Positions 13,651-26,319 of a DNA stretch of 64,000 nt are shown here, piece by piece (position 1 is the stretch's first letter; each line of letters opens with the position of its first letter). A program made the position numbers and the translations under genes. Below the pieces are notes generated by a model. It ran no database searches. It was not told where the DNA came from and was given only the letters and a program-made list of their open reading frames with translations. This DNA is from Alectoria sarmentosa (taxonomy: Eukaryota; Ascomycota; Lecanoromycetes; Lecanorales; Parmeliaceae). The stretch covers positions 1-64,000 of the forward strand of contig WOGZ01000195.1 in assembly GCA_009733775.1 (NCBI GenBank). The letters are read 5' to 3'.

Positions 13651-14608
13651 ATTGACGAACAATAAACAATGCATTATACTCTCATGATGCTTTTTAACGA
13701 AAAATAATAATTATTTATTACTCTTATGATGTTTACGTGTTTTGATAATTATTTGTTATTCTTATAATGCTTGCGTGTTTAATTATATTTGAAATCTTTT
13801 ATTTGATAACTCTTAAATGACCTCGTCAAAGATTATTGGTTTATTAACGTTCGCGACTTTTTGAGGTTTGAAATCAAAGATGTTTTTTATATCATCGTTT
13901 ATATCGGCGTTTGTTGTTTTCTTGTTTTCATAATTCTTCGACGACGTAAACGTAAACGAATAACGACGCAATGAATTTGACAATTTGATAATCTCAAATT
14001 ATTCGACGATCTTTATTTTATCAAATTTGCGTTTATAATTTAAAGGCGTAAATGTAAACGTAAATATAAACGAATGACGATGTAATGAGCTTGATAATTT
14101 GATAACTTTAAATTATTCATAACGACGTAATGAGTGATCACGTTTTAATTTATTAATAATAATATTAAGCGTCAAAAGAGGCTCCTTTATTGAATATTCC
14201 TATTTTTAATCGAATTTAATTTGATCAATCTGACTTATTCGATTAAAAATTGAAAACTTTAATTTAAAAAGAGATTTATTTTCAAAACAAAAGTTGAATA
14301 AAAATTCGAAAATAAATCGTTAACGAGATAAAATTGAATTAATGACATAATAAATTAAATCGATATATAATTTTAAATTGATTAAATTAACATTATTATT
14401 ATATCCCGCTATGATCTTATCGTTTTTTTTGAAATCTTATATCGTTTAAAAATAACTTTTGTATCGAATATGACGATCGATTCAATAACGATATTTTAAC
14501 GCGAATATTCGTTTTAACGATCTTTCTTTTAAGCGAATATATAAATTGTTTACGTAAATTATTTTTAATCTTATTTTTTCTCTTTCGAGAATTGAGCTTA
14601 TATATTTT

Positions 14609-14800
14609 CTAATCGTTATTATCATTATTTTCATTATTATCAACAATATCGATACGTTTCTCGATTATCGAACGATGCGATATAACGTTAAATTCGTAAC
14701 GTCGCTCGATTGCCGCGTTATCCTTTTTCATTTTTGACATTAATCGACGAGATCGTTCAATACGCTTTGCCTTAACGTTGACCTTATTATATCGATTCAA
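14609..14800 (-). pseudogene. G2 3'-region coding remnant, basic protein
   Basis: A minus-strand frame of 63 codons begins MNRYNKVN and contains ERSRRLMSKMKKD and AIERRYEFNVISHRS. The same frame survives in G4 at 37355-37615, where it runs on into an acidic DDDDD stretch encoded by a GTC/GAC repeat. Conservation of the reading frame in both copies, with changes that are RIP-like, supports past coding in the 3.4 kb downstream of integrase. I do not recognise the family. It could be the C-terminal tail of pol or a separate ORF. Confidence 0.55.
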
Positions 14801-17800
14801 TTTTAAACTGATTTGTTTATCATCGTCGATTATACGTTTATGCTTTAAAGGCGTATATAAGACATTATTTTATCGATCAAGATTTGCTATAAACGCGTAT
14901 AATTTCTTGATTTTAATCATGTTAATTACGAATGCTCTATCAAATTCATGATAAACTTTCTGAGATTCGACTTTGATCTCGTCATCGAACATTTCTCTTT
15001 TATGAACCTTGATTCGATCTTTTTTGATAAAATCGATTTTTTTATATTTAACATAAATCGTTTTCGTTTAATTATCCTCGACATTTAAGTTCGCGAAGAA
15101 TTATGATATAATGTATCGATATGCGAAGTAAAAATCAAGTTTAAATTTTTTCGATAAATCAAAAAACTTCTCTTTGATGAGAACCTCGATGATTTGATTT
15201 TTAACGATATTATCATTATTCGCGTTTTTAATCATAACATTATTAATTATTTTTATATATGCTCGCAAAACGTTTTTAAAAATTTCAAATTTATTTTTAT
15301 AAATTTATAATTATGTTTTTTTTAATAATTTGTTTAAATTAATATTTTGATTTAAGATTACGTAAATATGTTTATTAATAAGAATCAATTTTTATATCAT
15401 TATATCGTTAAATTCGATATATTTGATTATCGAAAAAACAATAACATTGATTATTGTTTTCGTTTTCCTCATTTTTTTTATTAAAAACGTTGATTTGTTT
15501 TTAATTTTGATTTAAATGTTTATTAACATTATTTTAAATGATTTTTTTATCAAAATCATAAATTTTGACGATATAATTTTTAACGAAAATGATTTAAATT
15601 GATTTCGCAAATTTTTTAATCTTTATATAACGTTCGACATGTTTTTTATTATAATTATCAACGCGATTTTATCGATAAAGCGAAATTTCATTTTAATTAA
15701 TGATAAAATAAAAATCGATTTAATAAAAATAATTAAAGTCGAAAACTTATTAAAAAACGTCGAAATTAATAATAACGATAAACGATTTAAAAATTCGTTT
15801 ATTTAATTAACGATTAAATTAAAACGTTTGATAAGAGTTTATTTTGTCAACGCAAATTGTAAAAACAACGATATATATAAATCGTTATTCGTTATATATA
15901 AATAATAAAATGTTTTCTTTTCGTAAATGAAATAAAATTTTTTTTTTTAAATTTGTAAAATTTTATCTTTTTTTCGATCTTTTAAGAATTCAAATTAATT
16001 AATTTCATTTATTCAATTCCTTTATTATCATATAAACGATATAATTATATATATATAATGTTTTCATTCTCACCGCGCTCAAATTCGTTTATTATCAAAT
16101 TTATATTCATTTTATTTATAATGATGTGTTCAATTATTTAAAAGATTTTTAATTATCGTTTATTTTTTTTTCGTTGCGAGACTTACGCCTTTATTATCTT
16201 ATAAATAAAAAAATTAAATAATAATGTTTTAATAAGAAAATAATTCTTTATATTCTTAAATTTAAGTTTCTTTATGAATCAATTCAATATTAATGAAATT
16301 TTTTTTTTTAAATCGACGGGAATAAGATCTTATAATCACACGTATGTTTTTTTATAATAATTTTAATTCTTTAACTCTCACGCTCAATATCTTTTTTCAT
16401 TTATTATTAAATGCTTTTTCGACGTTAATTTTGAGACGATATCGTTATTCATTATATTTCGAATATTATTAATCAAAATAATCATTAATTCGATAATCTT
16501 TTCGATAAATTATATAATAAATGATTATTCTTTTTGTTTTTTCGATTTAATTAACTTTTTATTGATATTAATAAGATTTATCGTGATTGAATTAATAAAT
16601 AAAACGATCGTTAAATAAAAATGATAAAGTGAGCAATAATCACGAAATATTTAATATTAAAAAAATGAATTAATAATATAAAATCTCGCGTTAAATCTTG
16701 TTTTCGTTTTAATGCGATTGTTTATCACATTAATTAATCATAAATTCATTTTTAATAAACATATTCGTGATCAAATGATGAGCATTTGTTTTAACGTTTT
16801 AAAATGATAATTTAATATTTTTATTTTATATAAACGAGCATATTAGTTACGATTAAAAATTATCATAATTGACATTAAAAGCATTGACGATTTTTTTAAA
16901 TTTATCACATTTTATACGTTATTGCGAAAACATATTAATTAAAACGATTATAAATTTAACATTTTTTTTTAATCGATCACGTTTTAGAATTTGCTATTCA
17001 AATGTATAAATTTTTTTATATTCGTCGATTAAATTCTTTGCATTTTTTAATAAATCATTTTTATATTATTAATCGAATTTTAATTTTCATTTTAATCATT
17101 ATATGAGATATTTAATTATCGATTTTCTCATTTCATAACGACGTTAACGTTTATTAATTAACTTTTTTACGATATATTTATATCATTTTTTATTGAATTT
17201 GACGATTATTAATGAATGATTAAATCGAATAAAGCGATTATATAAATCTTCATTTTTAAACGTTAATTCGAATTGCGTAATCGATATAATAAAATGAATT
17301 TGTTAATAAATCGATACGTTTATTTTATATGCCAAATTATCAATTTTTTAAAAAACCTTAAACGAATTTACTCTTTAATTAATAAATTTAAAATTAAAAA
17401 TTTTAAATAAATTATATTCGTGATAAAACTTGGAAAAACCTTTTTATTTTTATTAATAAAAATTGATCGATGATGAGCATTATAAATAATTTTCGTTTTA
17501 ACATTAATTTAAACGATTGCTTTTTTCGCGTCTTTGACATTAATAAATCATTTTAATAAAAATTCGTTATTTCGAATTTGATTTGAAATTAATAATGAAA
17601 AAATATCGCGAAAATGATAATTATAAACGATTTTATTTACATTTAACTTTATAATCGAGCTCGATAAATTATTAAATATATTACATAAACGTGATAAATA
17701 TTTTATTCAATCGACGATGAGATTGTTCGTTAATTAATAATATAAGATAATTTTGATTATTTAATTAATTCTTTTTAATTAATCATCGATTTATAAATAA

Positions 17801-17940
17801 TATGCAATATTAATTAAAAAATTAACGTTTAATTTCTTGAAAATGAATTTTCAAAAAGCGGATATGAATTTTTTATCGCGATTAAAAATAAATGTTATCG
17901 ATAAACCTCAATTAATAATTTTATTCAAAAAGATTTCGAT

Positions 17941-18225
17941 TTAATTTTTTATTAAAAAGATATCTTTATCAAAAATAAAAATAATCCTTTTGAAAAATTT
18001 ATAAGTTATTAACATAACAATGTTCATTTTCTTTATTATTTTTGATAATGTTAATATGAAATCAATAATAATTATATGATACGATATTAACGATTCGATT
18101 ATAAAAATGAGTGAATCGTATTTCGCATAACGTTTTATTTGATTAATGTTACATTTATGATAATAATGAATATAATAATAAAGTCGACAAATAAATTTTC
18201 TAAAAAAATAATTACTCGTGATCAT
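17941..18225 (-). pseudogene. G2 integrase (zinc-binding end and core start), decayed
   Basis: The minus-strand frame reads RLYYYIHYYHKCNINQIKR, then AKYDSLI, then ISYHIIIIDFILTLSK. In Ty3/gypsy integrases the HHCC domain ends with a C-x2-C pair followed by K-x-x-(R/N)H-x-x-x-G-x-L-x-P, and the catalytic core then opens with a DFI-x-x-LP strand. Here C-N-I-N replaces part of the pair, and D-S-L-I the G-x-L-x-P stretch. G4 has the same peptide at about 40,720-41,060. Downstream DDE residues are not traceable with confidence. Confidence 0.8.
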
Positions 18226-19299
18226 TTCATACGTTTTATTAAATTCGATATATATATTTTCATTATATATTTATTAAAAAATCTTCTTTTCAAACTTTTT
18301 AAATAAATAAAATCGCATTTTATTAAAAAAATTCGTGAAATATAATAAATCGTCGACGAGATGAAATTAAATATCAAAAATTAAATTCTCGTCTTTTAAC
18401 ACCTTTTATATTTTGATTTATTTCTTATTTTTGATATAAAAAGTTTGAATTTTCGTTTTGAATTCTTTTAACATTTTTATCAAAAATTCGTTGAAAATAA
18501 ATATCTCGTTAAAAGTGTTTTTTTTCGAAATTAACATATTTTTTTCAAATGTCGATTCATTTATGAATTTAAAGAGGATATTCGATATCACGTGTTATTT
18601 ATCAAGTTTATAACGAATATCAAATTTGAATTATGATAAATATTATAATGTTTTTATCAAACGTAAATTCAATTTGTTTATCGAAAACGATGTCAAATTG
18701 ATTTATTTAATAATGTTAATTGTTATTGAATAATTTGTATACACGATTATGATATGTGACGAATTATTAATATAATGTTTAATTTTGCGAATTGTTTAAA
18801 TTAACTCGATAACCTTCAACTCGATTAATCAATAACGAGATTTAATATCATTTAACAATTTAAAAAGAAATAATATTAACATAATATCGCTTTTAAAAAA
18901 ATCATTATTTTTGAAATCATTTTTAGTATAATACATATAAACGTCGAAATCGCGCTTTTTGAAAATATCGATATTAACATAAATTCGTTATTCTCGATTA
19001 AAATATATTAAAAAGTTCAATAAAAAAAAATCTTATAATTGACGAAAAAAGTTAAGCAGCAATTGTCTTTTATCGATAAAAATTCTCTTAATAAATTCTC
19101 GCCGTTTTTATTCCTTAATGATAAACGATCTTTTTAATAAAAAGATTTTTTTTCATTAAAAAAATTCCGCCTTCTGCGCATAATACGTAATTTTAATTTT
19201 TATTCATTTCATCAATTTGAAATAATGTTTTAAAATTTCGAAATCAACAAAAAATTTAATATTCATTAAAGTTTTAATTCGTTTTTTTATTATATATAA

Positions 19300-20000
19300 T
19301 TTGAAGACATCGATCTTTTACTCGAAAAGGATAACGCTTAAATAATTCAAAAATGTTTTTTTTAAATTAATAATAATTTTTAACTTTTTTAATAATTGAA
19401 AAAATTTGCGAAAATGTTTAATATGCAATTCGAAGTTTTTTGAAAATGTTATCAAATCGTCGATATAAATTTTAACGAAGTTTTTAAAAGATCTTAATTT
19501 TTTATTTATGATACGTTATATGTATGATAACGAATCTTTAAAATTCATTATAACGATTTTAAAATATTCGAATTTTCGATAAAAAACGATCGTTTATTTA
19601 TGTTAATTTTCGAATCAAATGTTAAATTGAAAAAAAAAAGATAAATTATCGAAAATATTAATGCATTTTATATCTTATAATAAATTAATCACATCATTTT
19701 ATAACGATAATGAATAAAAATTCGTGATAATGATTCGATTAAATTCACGAATATTTATCATTATTTTTAATTTTCTTTTTGATAACTTTTTCGACCTTTT
19801 AAATATCGTTTTTCAAATCATAAATATAAATTAAAAAAAAAAATAGATTTTGTTATTTATCTCATTTTATTTTACGCATATAATTTATTAAATTTTTTAT
19901 TAATTATTTTTTTGTTTATCGCGTTAAGCGAATAAATTTTTTGAATAAATTTGAAAATCGATATAAAGTTTTAATCGATGTTTAAATTAATTTTTATAAG
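19300..20000 (-). pseudogene. G2 reverse transcriptase, decayed
   Basis: On the minus strand a peptide FVKIYIDDL at about 19,453-19,475 carries the RT catalytic YxDD box, unlike G1 where it is YINN. The upstream part of the domain corresponds to the better-preserved trace in G4 at 42,660-42,890. Many stops interrupt it, mostly at positions expected for W (TGG) or Q (CAA) codons. Confidence 0.8.
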
Positions 20001-20158
20001 ATTAATTTTTAAAACGTTTACGATTTTATCGATATTTTTTTAAATATCAACGTATTCGATTATTAAGATCTTTAAATTAATAATTTGTTTCTCGATATCA
20101 CACATTAAGATATCATTATTCATTTTGATATCGAAATTATCTTTTGACGCGTTAATCC

Positions 20159-20437
20159 TCAATTTTTTCGATTTTTCGTTATTAAATCGTGATTATTCAA
20201 ATAAATAATGAAATATGAATTAACGTTATATTCAATAATAATATTTAAATTAAAATATCGAAATACGATTTTAACAATATTAATATCGTTTTTAATATAA
20301 ATGAAAAAAATTTCGATGTTTATTATGTGAGCATAAATTTTCATATGATTAAATTCGAATAAATAATTTTTGTTTAATAAAAACATTGAGGTACGTAATT
20401 CGATAAATATTTTTATTATCAATTTGAAAAAGATCAT
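20159..20437 (-). pseudogene. G2 pol linker between protease and RT, decayed
   Basis: The frame includes LLNKNYLFEFN, then MKIYAHIINIEIFFIYIKND and FRYFNLN. Fungal Ty3/gypsy polyproteins have a conserved segment just before RT of the form DYLFEP..YAHLVN....V.ND....I.R.F.LG. The order and spacing match, and the mismatches are mostly P-to-F/S/L and D-to-N type changes expected from RIP. G4 has the same region at 42869-43213. Confidence 0.75.
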
Positions 20438-20883
20438 AAAATTTTTTTGATTGCGTACGATTCGTCGTACGTTAACATTGTTTTTAATCTTGATTTAAAT
20501 GTTCGTTATTAAATTATTGCAATTTTTGATCAATAGCTTTTTCTCGTCAACGTCAATGTTTATACGCTTTAAATTTAAGATATTCGTTTTTAAAAACATT
20601 TTTGTTTTAAAGTCATCGATAATATATATTTCTTTATGTATATGAATTATTAATTATTAATTATTGAATATATTAAAAATGTTAATTTTTTATTAGTCAA
20701 CGACATAATGCATTTTGAATTCACGCAAATAATGATTTTAATTTTTCGCAAGATAAAAAACATTATTAAAATAATAAAATATTATTTTTTGAAAACGAGT
20801 TCTATATTTGATATTTTTTTCGATATTGATTTAATGATAAAATATTCGAAATTTACGAAATATGTCGTTCCTTCGATCTTCTC

Positions 20884-21138
20884 TTATTCATCATTAACAA
20901 TTTCATTATTATTAATAAAAATTATCATAATTTTCGTGACGAAAATGATAAATGCGATTCTCGAATTATCGATAAAAATAATATTTTTGAAATCGTCGAT
21001 CACGAGATTAAAGACGATTTTATTAATATTTTTAATTTTATTTTTGCAAATTTTGAAATAAGCATATAATTTATTTTTCGAAAAAAAATCTTTTTTGCAT
21101 TTTCGACACGTTTTGAATTTCATTAATCGTAACTTCAT
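20884..21138 (-). pseudogene. G2 C2H2-like zinc-finger region, decayed
   Basis: The minus-strand frame begins MKLRLMKFKTCRKCKKDFF and continues SKNKLYAYFKICKNK. The layout C-x2-C..F..x(S/N)KL..(H)F..C resembles single fingers seen in fungal gypsy polyproteins. The expected histidine is read as tyrosine, which a CAY-to-TAY change explains. G4 keeps the first pair of cysteines but has lost the last one (43823-44062). Location upstream of the protease/RT linker fits a gag-pol junction or N-terminal pol domain. Confidence 0.55.
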
Positions 21139-24100
21139 AAAATATGAATTGAAATAATTCGTTAACGTATAATGAGTGTTAACATCGATATTAACATTCT
21201 TTTTATCGTTTTTAAATTAATTTATAAATATTAATGATTCATCATAAACATTAACATAATATTCGAAATTGTTCGAAATAAGATCGAATTTTTCGTCTTA
21301 AAATTCATCAAATTGATATATTTCGTAATCGTTTTTTGAATATAAATTTTGAAGATTTTTATAATAAACGACCGTCGATTGAGGAGAAGCATAATTGACA
21401 TTTTATTAATATCATTATTTCGAATTATTATCAAATTGAAGGTTTTTCCTTTTTCGAAAAAAAGAATTACGATTTTTTCGATAATTCGAATTGTTTTTAT
21501 TATTATTTAATTAACGAAAAAAATAATTGAATTATTGAAAAATCTTCGTCGATTAAATAACATTAATTGTTAAAGTCGTAATTGTTAATGATTTATTTTG
21601 AAAAACGATGATTTATAATTGATTTTAAGGTTTTTTTTATAAAGAAGAAAATGAATATTTTTTTCGATTAACATATTCATTTTAATATGATTGATATATT
21701 TTTTGACGATTATTATATTGATAATATGATCGATTAGATTATTAAAATTAATATTGTAAACGATTAATTTCATTTTGATAAAGAAAAGATTTATTGACAT
21801 TAAAATTTTATTATTGAAATTTATTATATTAATTTTAATTTTGTTGTTTGAGTTGTGTATTATCGATTTATTTCGAATAATTAATTCGTTAATGCTTATT
21901 TATTGTCTTTTATAAAAAATTTTTTATTTTTAATTTTTTTATAAACGTTTATATAATCGTGATAAACGTCGATATTAATATTATCGATCGAATTTCGACG
22001 TTAAGATTTTATTATGTTTATATTAAAGGAGCGTGACGATTATTTACGCTTGATGTTATAACGTATAATTAAACGTTTTATAAATATTTTTAAAGATCGC
22101 GTTTTTTAATAACGTTTTTAAAAGAATATTTTTCGATATGTAATTTGTTTATTATCTTAATTATATTTATTTTGAATCGCAATGTTAATTAATCGATGAA
22201 ATCGATTAATGTTATATTTTTAAAGGCTTTTCGTTTGAAATCGTCGATTTTTTTGAGATATTAATTTAATATTAAGCCTCGAAAGCAAAAAGAAAGATTT
22301 TCTTTAATAATAATCTCATTAATAAATAAAGCATAATTATAAACACGCTTATTGAAAATGTAAACCTCTTTAAAAATGATTTTTTTATAATTATGAATTA
22401 TATGTTTAAAATCATATAACTCTGAAACGTTAAAGTGAAAGAATTCGAAATTTTGAACATTGAATCGTGATTAATTATTATTATCGATAATATTAATAAT
22501 ATTATTAAATGATTTTAAATCGTTAAATTTATCTTATTTTTCGCGTTTTCTCGATGAATCTTATAATTAAATTAATATAAATGCAATTTTAAGCTCGTTT
22601 TTGATAAAAACACGAAAAATTTCATTAAATTAAAAATGTGTTTGATTATTTATGAGTGTCGACTTTAATGTTATCGAACTTTTATTTATAAACAAAAATG
22701 AATTAATGATAATCGTATTAAACTTTATAAAAGTTAATTTTTTCGTTAACTTTTATGTTAATCAATTTTTTTTAAAATTTTTTAATGAACGTCGAGATGA
22801 TTTTTGACGTGAAAAAAACGAGCGAGACGATTAATATCCTTCAAATGTAAATTGAAAAGTTTTTTAATTGTTTTTTAAAAAAAGTTATAATTCAATAAAT
22901 GAGCGAAATAAAGGATTATTTTGAAAATTAATGAAAATAAACGATCTTTTCGATATTAATAATGAATTGAATAATAATTTCATAAAATCAATGAAATCGC
23001 TTTTAACGAGAAAAAGATTGTTAATAAATAATATTGATTTCGATATGATAGTAAATTGAAAAGAGTTTAATTTGTCAACGTCTTAAATATTGTCGACGTT
23101 TTAAATAACGTTATTTGATATATTTATTAATTGTTCGATTATCGACTTGATATCGTCGTTTTTTGATAATTTTTTTGAAATAATGAATTATTTCTCTTTT
23201 AAAGTCGATAAAAAAAATGAATAAAGTTTCTTCTCCGAATTGTTTTTTTATTTCGAATTGTTTTTTTGTTTCGGATGACTTTTTTGCTTCAAATAACGTT
23301 TTTATTTTGATTTTGAAAATGATTTGAAATGTCGAGTTATGTTTTCAATGTTTTTATTGAATTTCTTAATGAAAGTTTTTAAAGAGAATTTATTTATTAT
23401 TCAATTCGGTGATTACGCAAATGTTTGAATAAATTTCGATCATAAACGAGTTCAAATTTCTTTTATTGAGATGTTTTTTTATTGTTCGAATTTAATCGAA
23501 CGTTAAATATATTTTATAATGAAATTAATAACAAATCGAATTTCTTTTTTAATAAAAATAATTAATAAAAGCTCAAATTTGATAAAGTCTTGAAATTAAT
23601 AAATTATAATGAAAATATTTTTTGTAACGTTGAATTCGAAAATAGATTTCAATTTAATAATGTTTATTTATAAATAATTGAATAATAAACGTCGATTGGA
23701 AAATTACGATAAATATATAAAAAGAGTGTTTTTTTCAAATTATAAAAAGAAAACGATGAAAAGAGTGAATTTGATGAGATTTTAATTATCAATTTTTTTT
23801 GTCAAATAATACTTATCTTTTGATAAAAAAATACGCTTATTAATTTGAAGAAAGATTGTTAAAAAAAATCAATAATTGATTAAGAAAGAATAAATGATTA
23901 AAAAAAAACGATTTTAACAATGTTAAAACTCGATCATTTGATAAAAGTTTGAAATAAAATATTTAATGTTATAAGCAAATTAAACTGATCGATAAATGAT
24001 AAATCGTTGATTTGAATAATATAATATGCTTGAGTGATGAAGAACCTGATATCGTATAATTGTTGTTAATGAAAAAGTTTAATCAAACAACTATGTGTAA

Positions 24101-24114
24101 GTGTTGTTATCAAA
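24101..24114 (-). other. G2 candidate primer-binding site
   Basis: The minus strand reads TTTGATAACAACA directly after the end of the 5' LTR (right LTR). The same 13 bases occur in G4 (46987-46999), and near-identical bases in G1 and G3. Confidence 0.6.
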
Positions 24115-24367
24115 TGTTGAAAATATGATTAATTGATTATAAAATGTTTATCAAGCCCATGATAGACGATATGCTCATGATTGACGATATAATAATGTCG
24201 ACAATGTGATACATCAGAAAGATCATATTTTGGGTGGTTGTAAGTTGATCGATTCTTTTATGAGAATTGGTTATTTATCAACTGCTTGTCAAGTCATGAA
24301 CTTGGTAAGATATCTGTTAGACAGGTACGCAGCTTGGCAACATGGCAACATGACGATTCTCTTGACA
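24115..24367 (-). repeat. G2 right LTR (5' LTR in element orientation), lightly mutated
   Basis: This 253-bp LTR starts TGTTGAAAATATG and ends CTCTTGACA. It retains GC-containing stretches such as gacaggtacgcagcttggca that are T/A in 13398-13650, 36221-36478 and 47000-47257. It is the best record of the original LTR sequence of this family in the window. Confidence 0.92.
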
Positions 24368-24372
24368 AAATG

Positions 24373-24667
24373 CTTTTTAAAAAGTTATTTTGCATAATTG
24401 AGAAAATATAATAATAAATTCAAAATAAAATTAAGAGTTAAATAAAAAGGATAATTTAAAAAAATAATTGATTTATATTTATGATATATTGTGCGCAATA
24501 ACGAGTTCGATTGTTAATTTTATATAACAGATGTGTGTTAAAACGATTTGTTTAAATATCGAGAATAGGCTTATTGTAGCTGGTTAGTAGAAATAGTCAT
24601 TGCTGAAATCCTTTCATTTACACTCGCTTTATTACGCAGCAATCTTTTATCTTACGCATTACTTAAC
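24373..24667. other. Unassigned junction with reduced RIP
   Basis: Between the G2 target duplication and the start of the copia RT frame lie about 295 bases that do not continue the copia reading frame. Positions 24577-24667 have near-normal composition (tagctggttagtag, cattgctgaaatcc, cgcagcaatc). I see no tRNA, LTR or coding match. The stretch may be a small inserted or rearranged fragment. Confidence 0.4.
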
Positions 24668-25790
24668 TAATTTAAGTAAATTAAATAAGATTTTTTATAA
24701 TTTGAAGCAATTTTTTAAAATCTAATATCAACATTTTTCGATTTATATAAAAGAATTCGATTTTAATATCATTGAATCGAATAATAATGTGTTTATAAAT
24801 TTAAAAAAAAAATCATTATAACGTTTTACGTTGATAATGTTTTGATTATAAATCATAATAAAGTCGTTATTAAACGAATCAAAGACATTTTAAACATCAA
24901 ATTTCATATATTAAATTTAAAATTATATATTTTTTATTTGAACATAATCATCAAAAGAAATCGTTATAACGACATTATTCGTTTAAAATAAAAAGCGTAT
25001 ATCACACATTTTCTCAATCATTTCAAATGTTGAAATCTCATCTTTATTAATACATTATTCGAAATCAATCATAGATTAACGCTCGTCGAAAAGAATTATT
25101 TGATTTTCAAATTTTTTTATAAAAAATATTAATTCGTTATAAATTATTTTATATACATTATGTTGAAAACTCATTTTGATATCGCTTATATTATTTTTTT
25201 GATTAATCGATATTTAATTAATTTTATTTCAACGCATTAAAATGCGATTATTCGAATTTTTCGATATTTCAAAAACACAATGCATTACGAACTCATACAC
25301 AAAAATTCTTTAAAAAATTTATTCGATTACATTAATTTTGATTGAATTAAAAACTTAATTTAAAGATTCATTTTCGATTATTTATTCAATTTGAATAACG
25401 ACATTATTAATTAATCAAATAAATATCAAATTATTATAATATTATTTATTTATAAAACAAAATATATTAATTAAACGCAAATTATTAAAAAAGTTATTTG
25501 ATTGAAAAAAAATTTCAATCAACTTTTACGATTTAACGATTCGAATTTTAGAATTATTATGATTTTTAAAGATAATCAAAACGCAATCGCTTTTATAAAG
25601 AACGTTTAATTTTATATTCGTATCAAACACATTAATATCGCTCATTATTTTATGCGCGAAAAAATTAATAATAATATTATAAATGTTCAATATGTTTTTA
25701 TTAACAAATAAATGATTAATAATCTTATCAAGATTTTATGTTTCGATAAGTTTATTATTTTTCGAAATGTTCTTAAAATGAAAACAATCT
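24668..25790 (+). pseudogene. Ty1/copia reverse transcriptase and RNase H, decayed
   Basis: The plus-strand frame reads KLNKIFYNLKQ, then YQHFSIYIKEF, FYVDNVLIINHN, RLTLVEKNY, TSD-region remnants, then IMIFKDNQNAIAF and RIKHINIAHYFMREK. These are the RT fingers/palm segment (LxGLKQxxRxW), the YVDD box (here YVDN, at 24827-24838) and the RNase H D-N-x-(S/G)A and H-I-D/N-I-x-x-H-(F/Y)-x-R-E segments of Ty1/copia pol, in the correct order. Stops stand where W or Q is expected. The frame cannot be followed upstream of about 24,668, so the 5' part of RT is missing, displaced or replaced. Confidence 0.88.
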
Positions 25791-26319
25791 CACATTATTC
25801 ACTTAAAATCACCTAAATCGTTATTTCAAAAAAATCATTTAAATCGCCTTATTATCATTATTCAACGCCCTCAACTTCATAAAAACGATTTCATTAATTC
25901 TCATATTTTCGAATAATCGATCGAAATCGAAATTATTCGCAAAATCTCAATATTAATTTTGACGTATCAAAACTTCGTTATATCATTATTATATCAAAAA
26001 TTAATTTATCGTTATTGCAATTATATTCACAAACTTTACGAACCTCTTTTCAAAACATCTATATTTATGTTCGATTTAAATTTAAAATCTACGACATCAC
26101 TCAAAAGGTCGCTATCGTCGTTTTTTCGTCAATCATCTTAAATATTCTCATCAAGATCATTATACTCAAATCTCTTGAAATCACCTTATTTATGCTCTTA
26201 AGCGTTATTGCCGTCATCATTATCATCATCATTATCGTAATATATTGATCGCAATTTATATGCATTTCATTAATCATTATTATTAAACATTAATATTTTA
26301 AAACGATTTTCACGAGTCT
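25791..26319. other. RIP-decayed DNA between copia pol and LTR-like copy B
   Basis: No gene is supported. Two overlapping plus-strand frames at 25959-26248 are low in stops but show no motif. If copy B is the 3' LTR of the copia element, this is its untranslated 3' end, though I see no clear polypurine tract next to 26320. Confidence 0.4.

Larger units (their letters stand above)
13398..24367 (-). mobile_element. G2: 11-kb Ty3/gypsy LTR retrotransposon, RIP-inactivated
   Basis: Two 253-bp LTRs (13398-13650 and 24115-24367) begin TGTTGAAAAT and end ..TAATA or ..TTGACA. They are flanked by the duplication AAATG at 13393-13397 and 24368-24372. The element is 10,970 bp. Minus-strand order is C2H2 zinc-finger frame (about 21.1 kb), pre-RT linker (20.4 kb), RT with YIDD (19.46 kb), integrase (18.2-17.9 kb), then about 3.4 kb of further sequence before the 3' LTR. 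That is a Ty3/gypsy PR-RT-RH-IN order. G4 is collinear with G2 throughout, so they are two copies of one family. Confidence 0.93.

Noticed and set aside
20708..21061. Plus-strand open frame with a counterpart at 43551-43988
   Set aside because: Its conservation in G2 and G4 reflects element identity. It is antisense to the zinc-finger and pol region, and hydrophobicity comes from T-richness.
24577..24667. Possible tRNA or tRNA-derived sequence in the higher-GC island
   Set aside because: A stretch resembling an A box (tagctggttagtag) is present, but I find no B box and no cloverleaf pairing.
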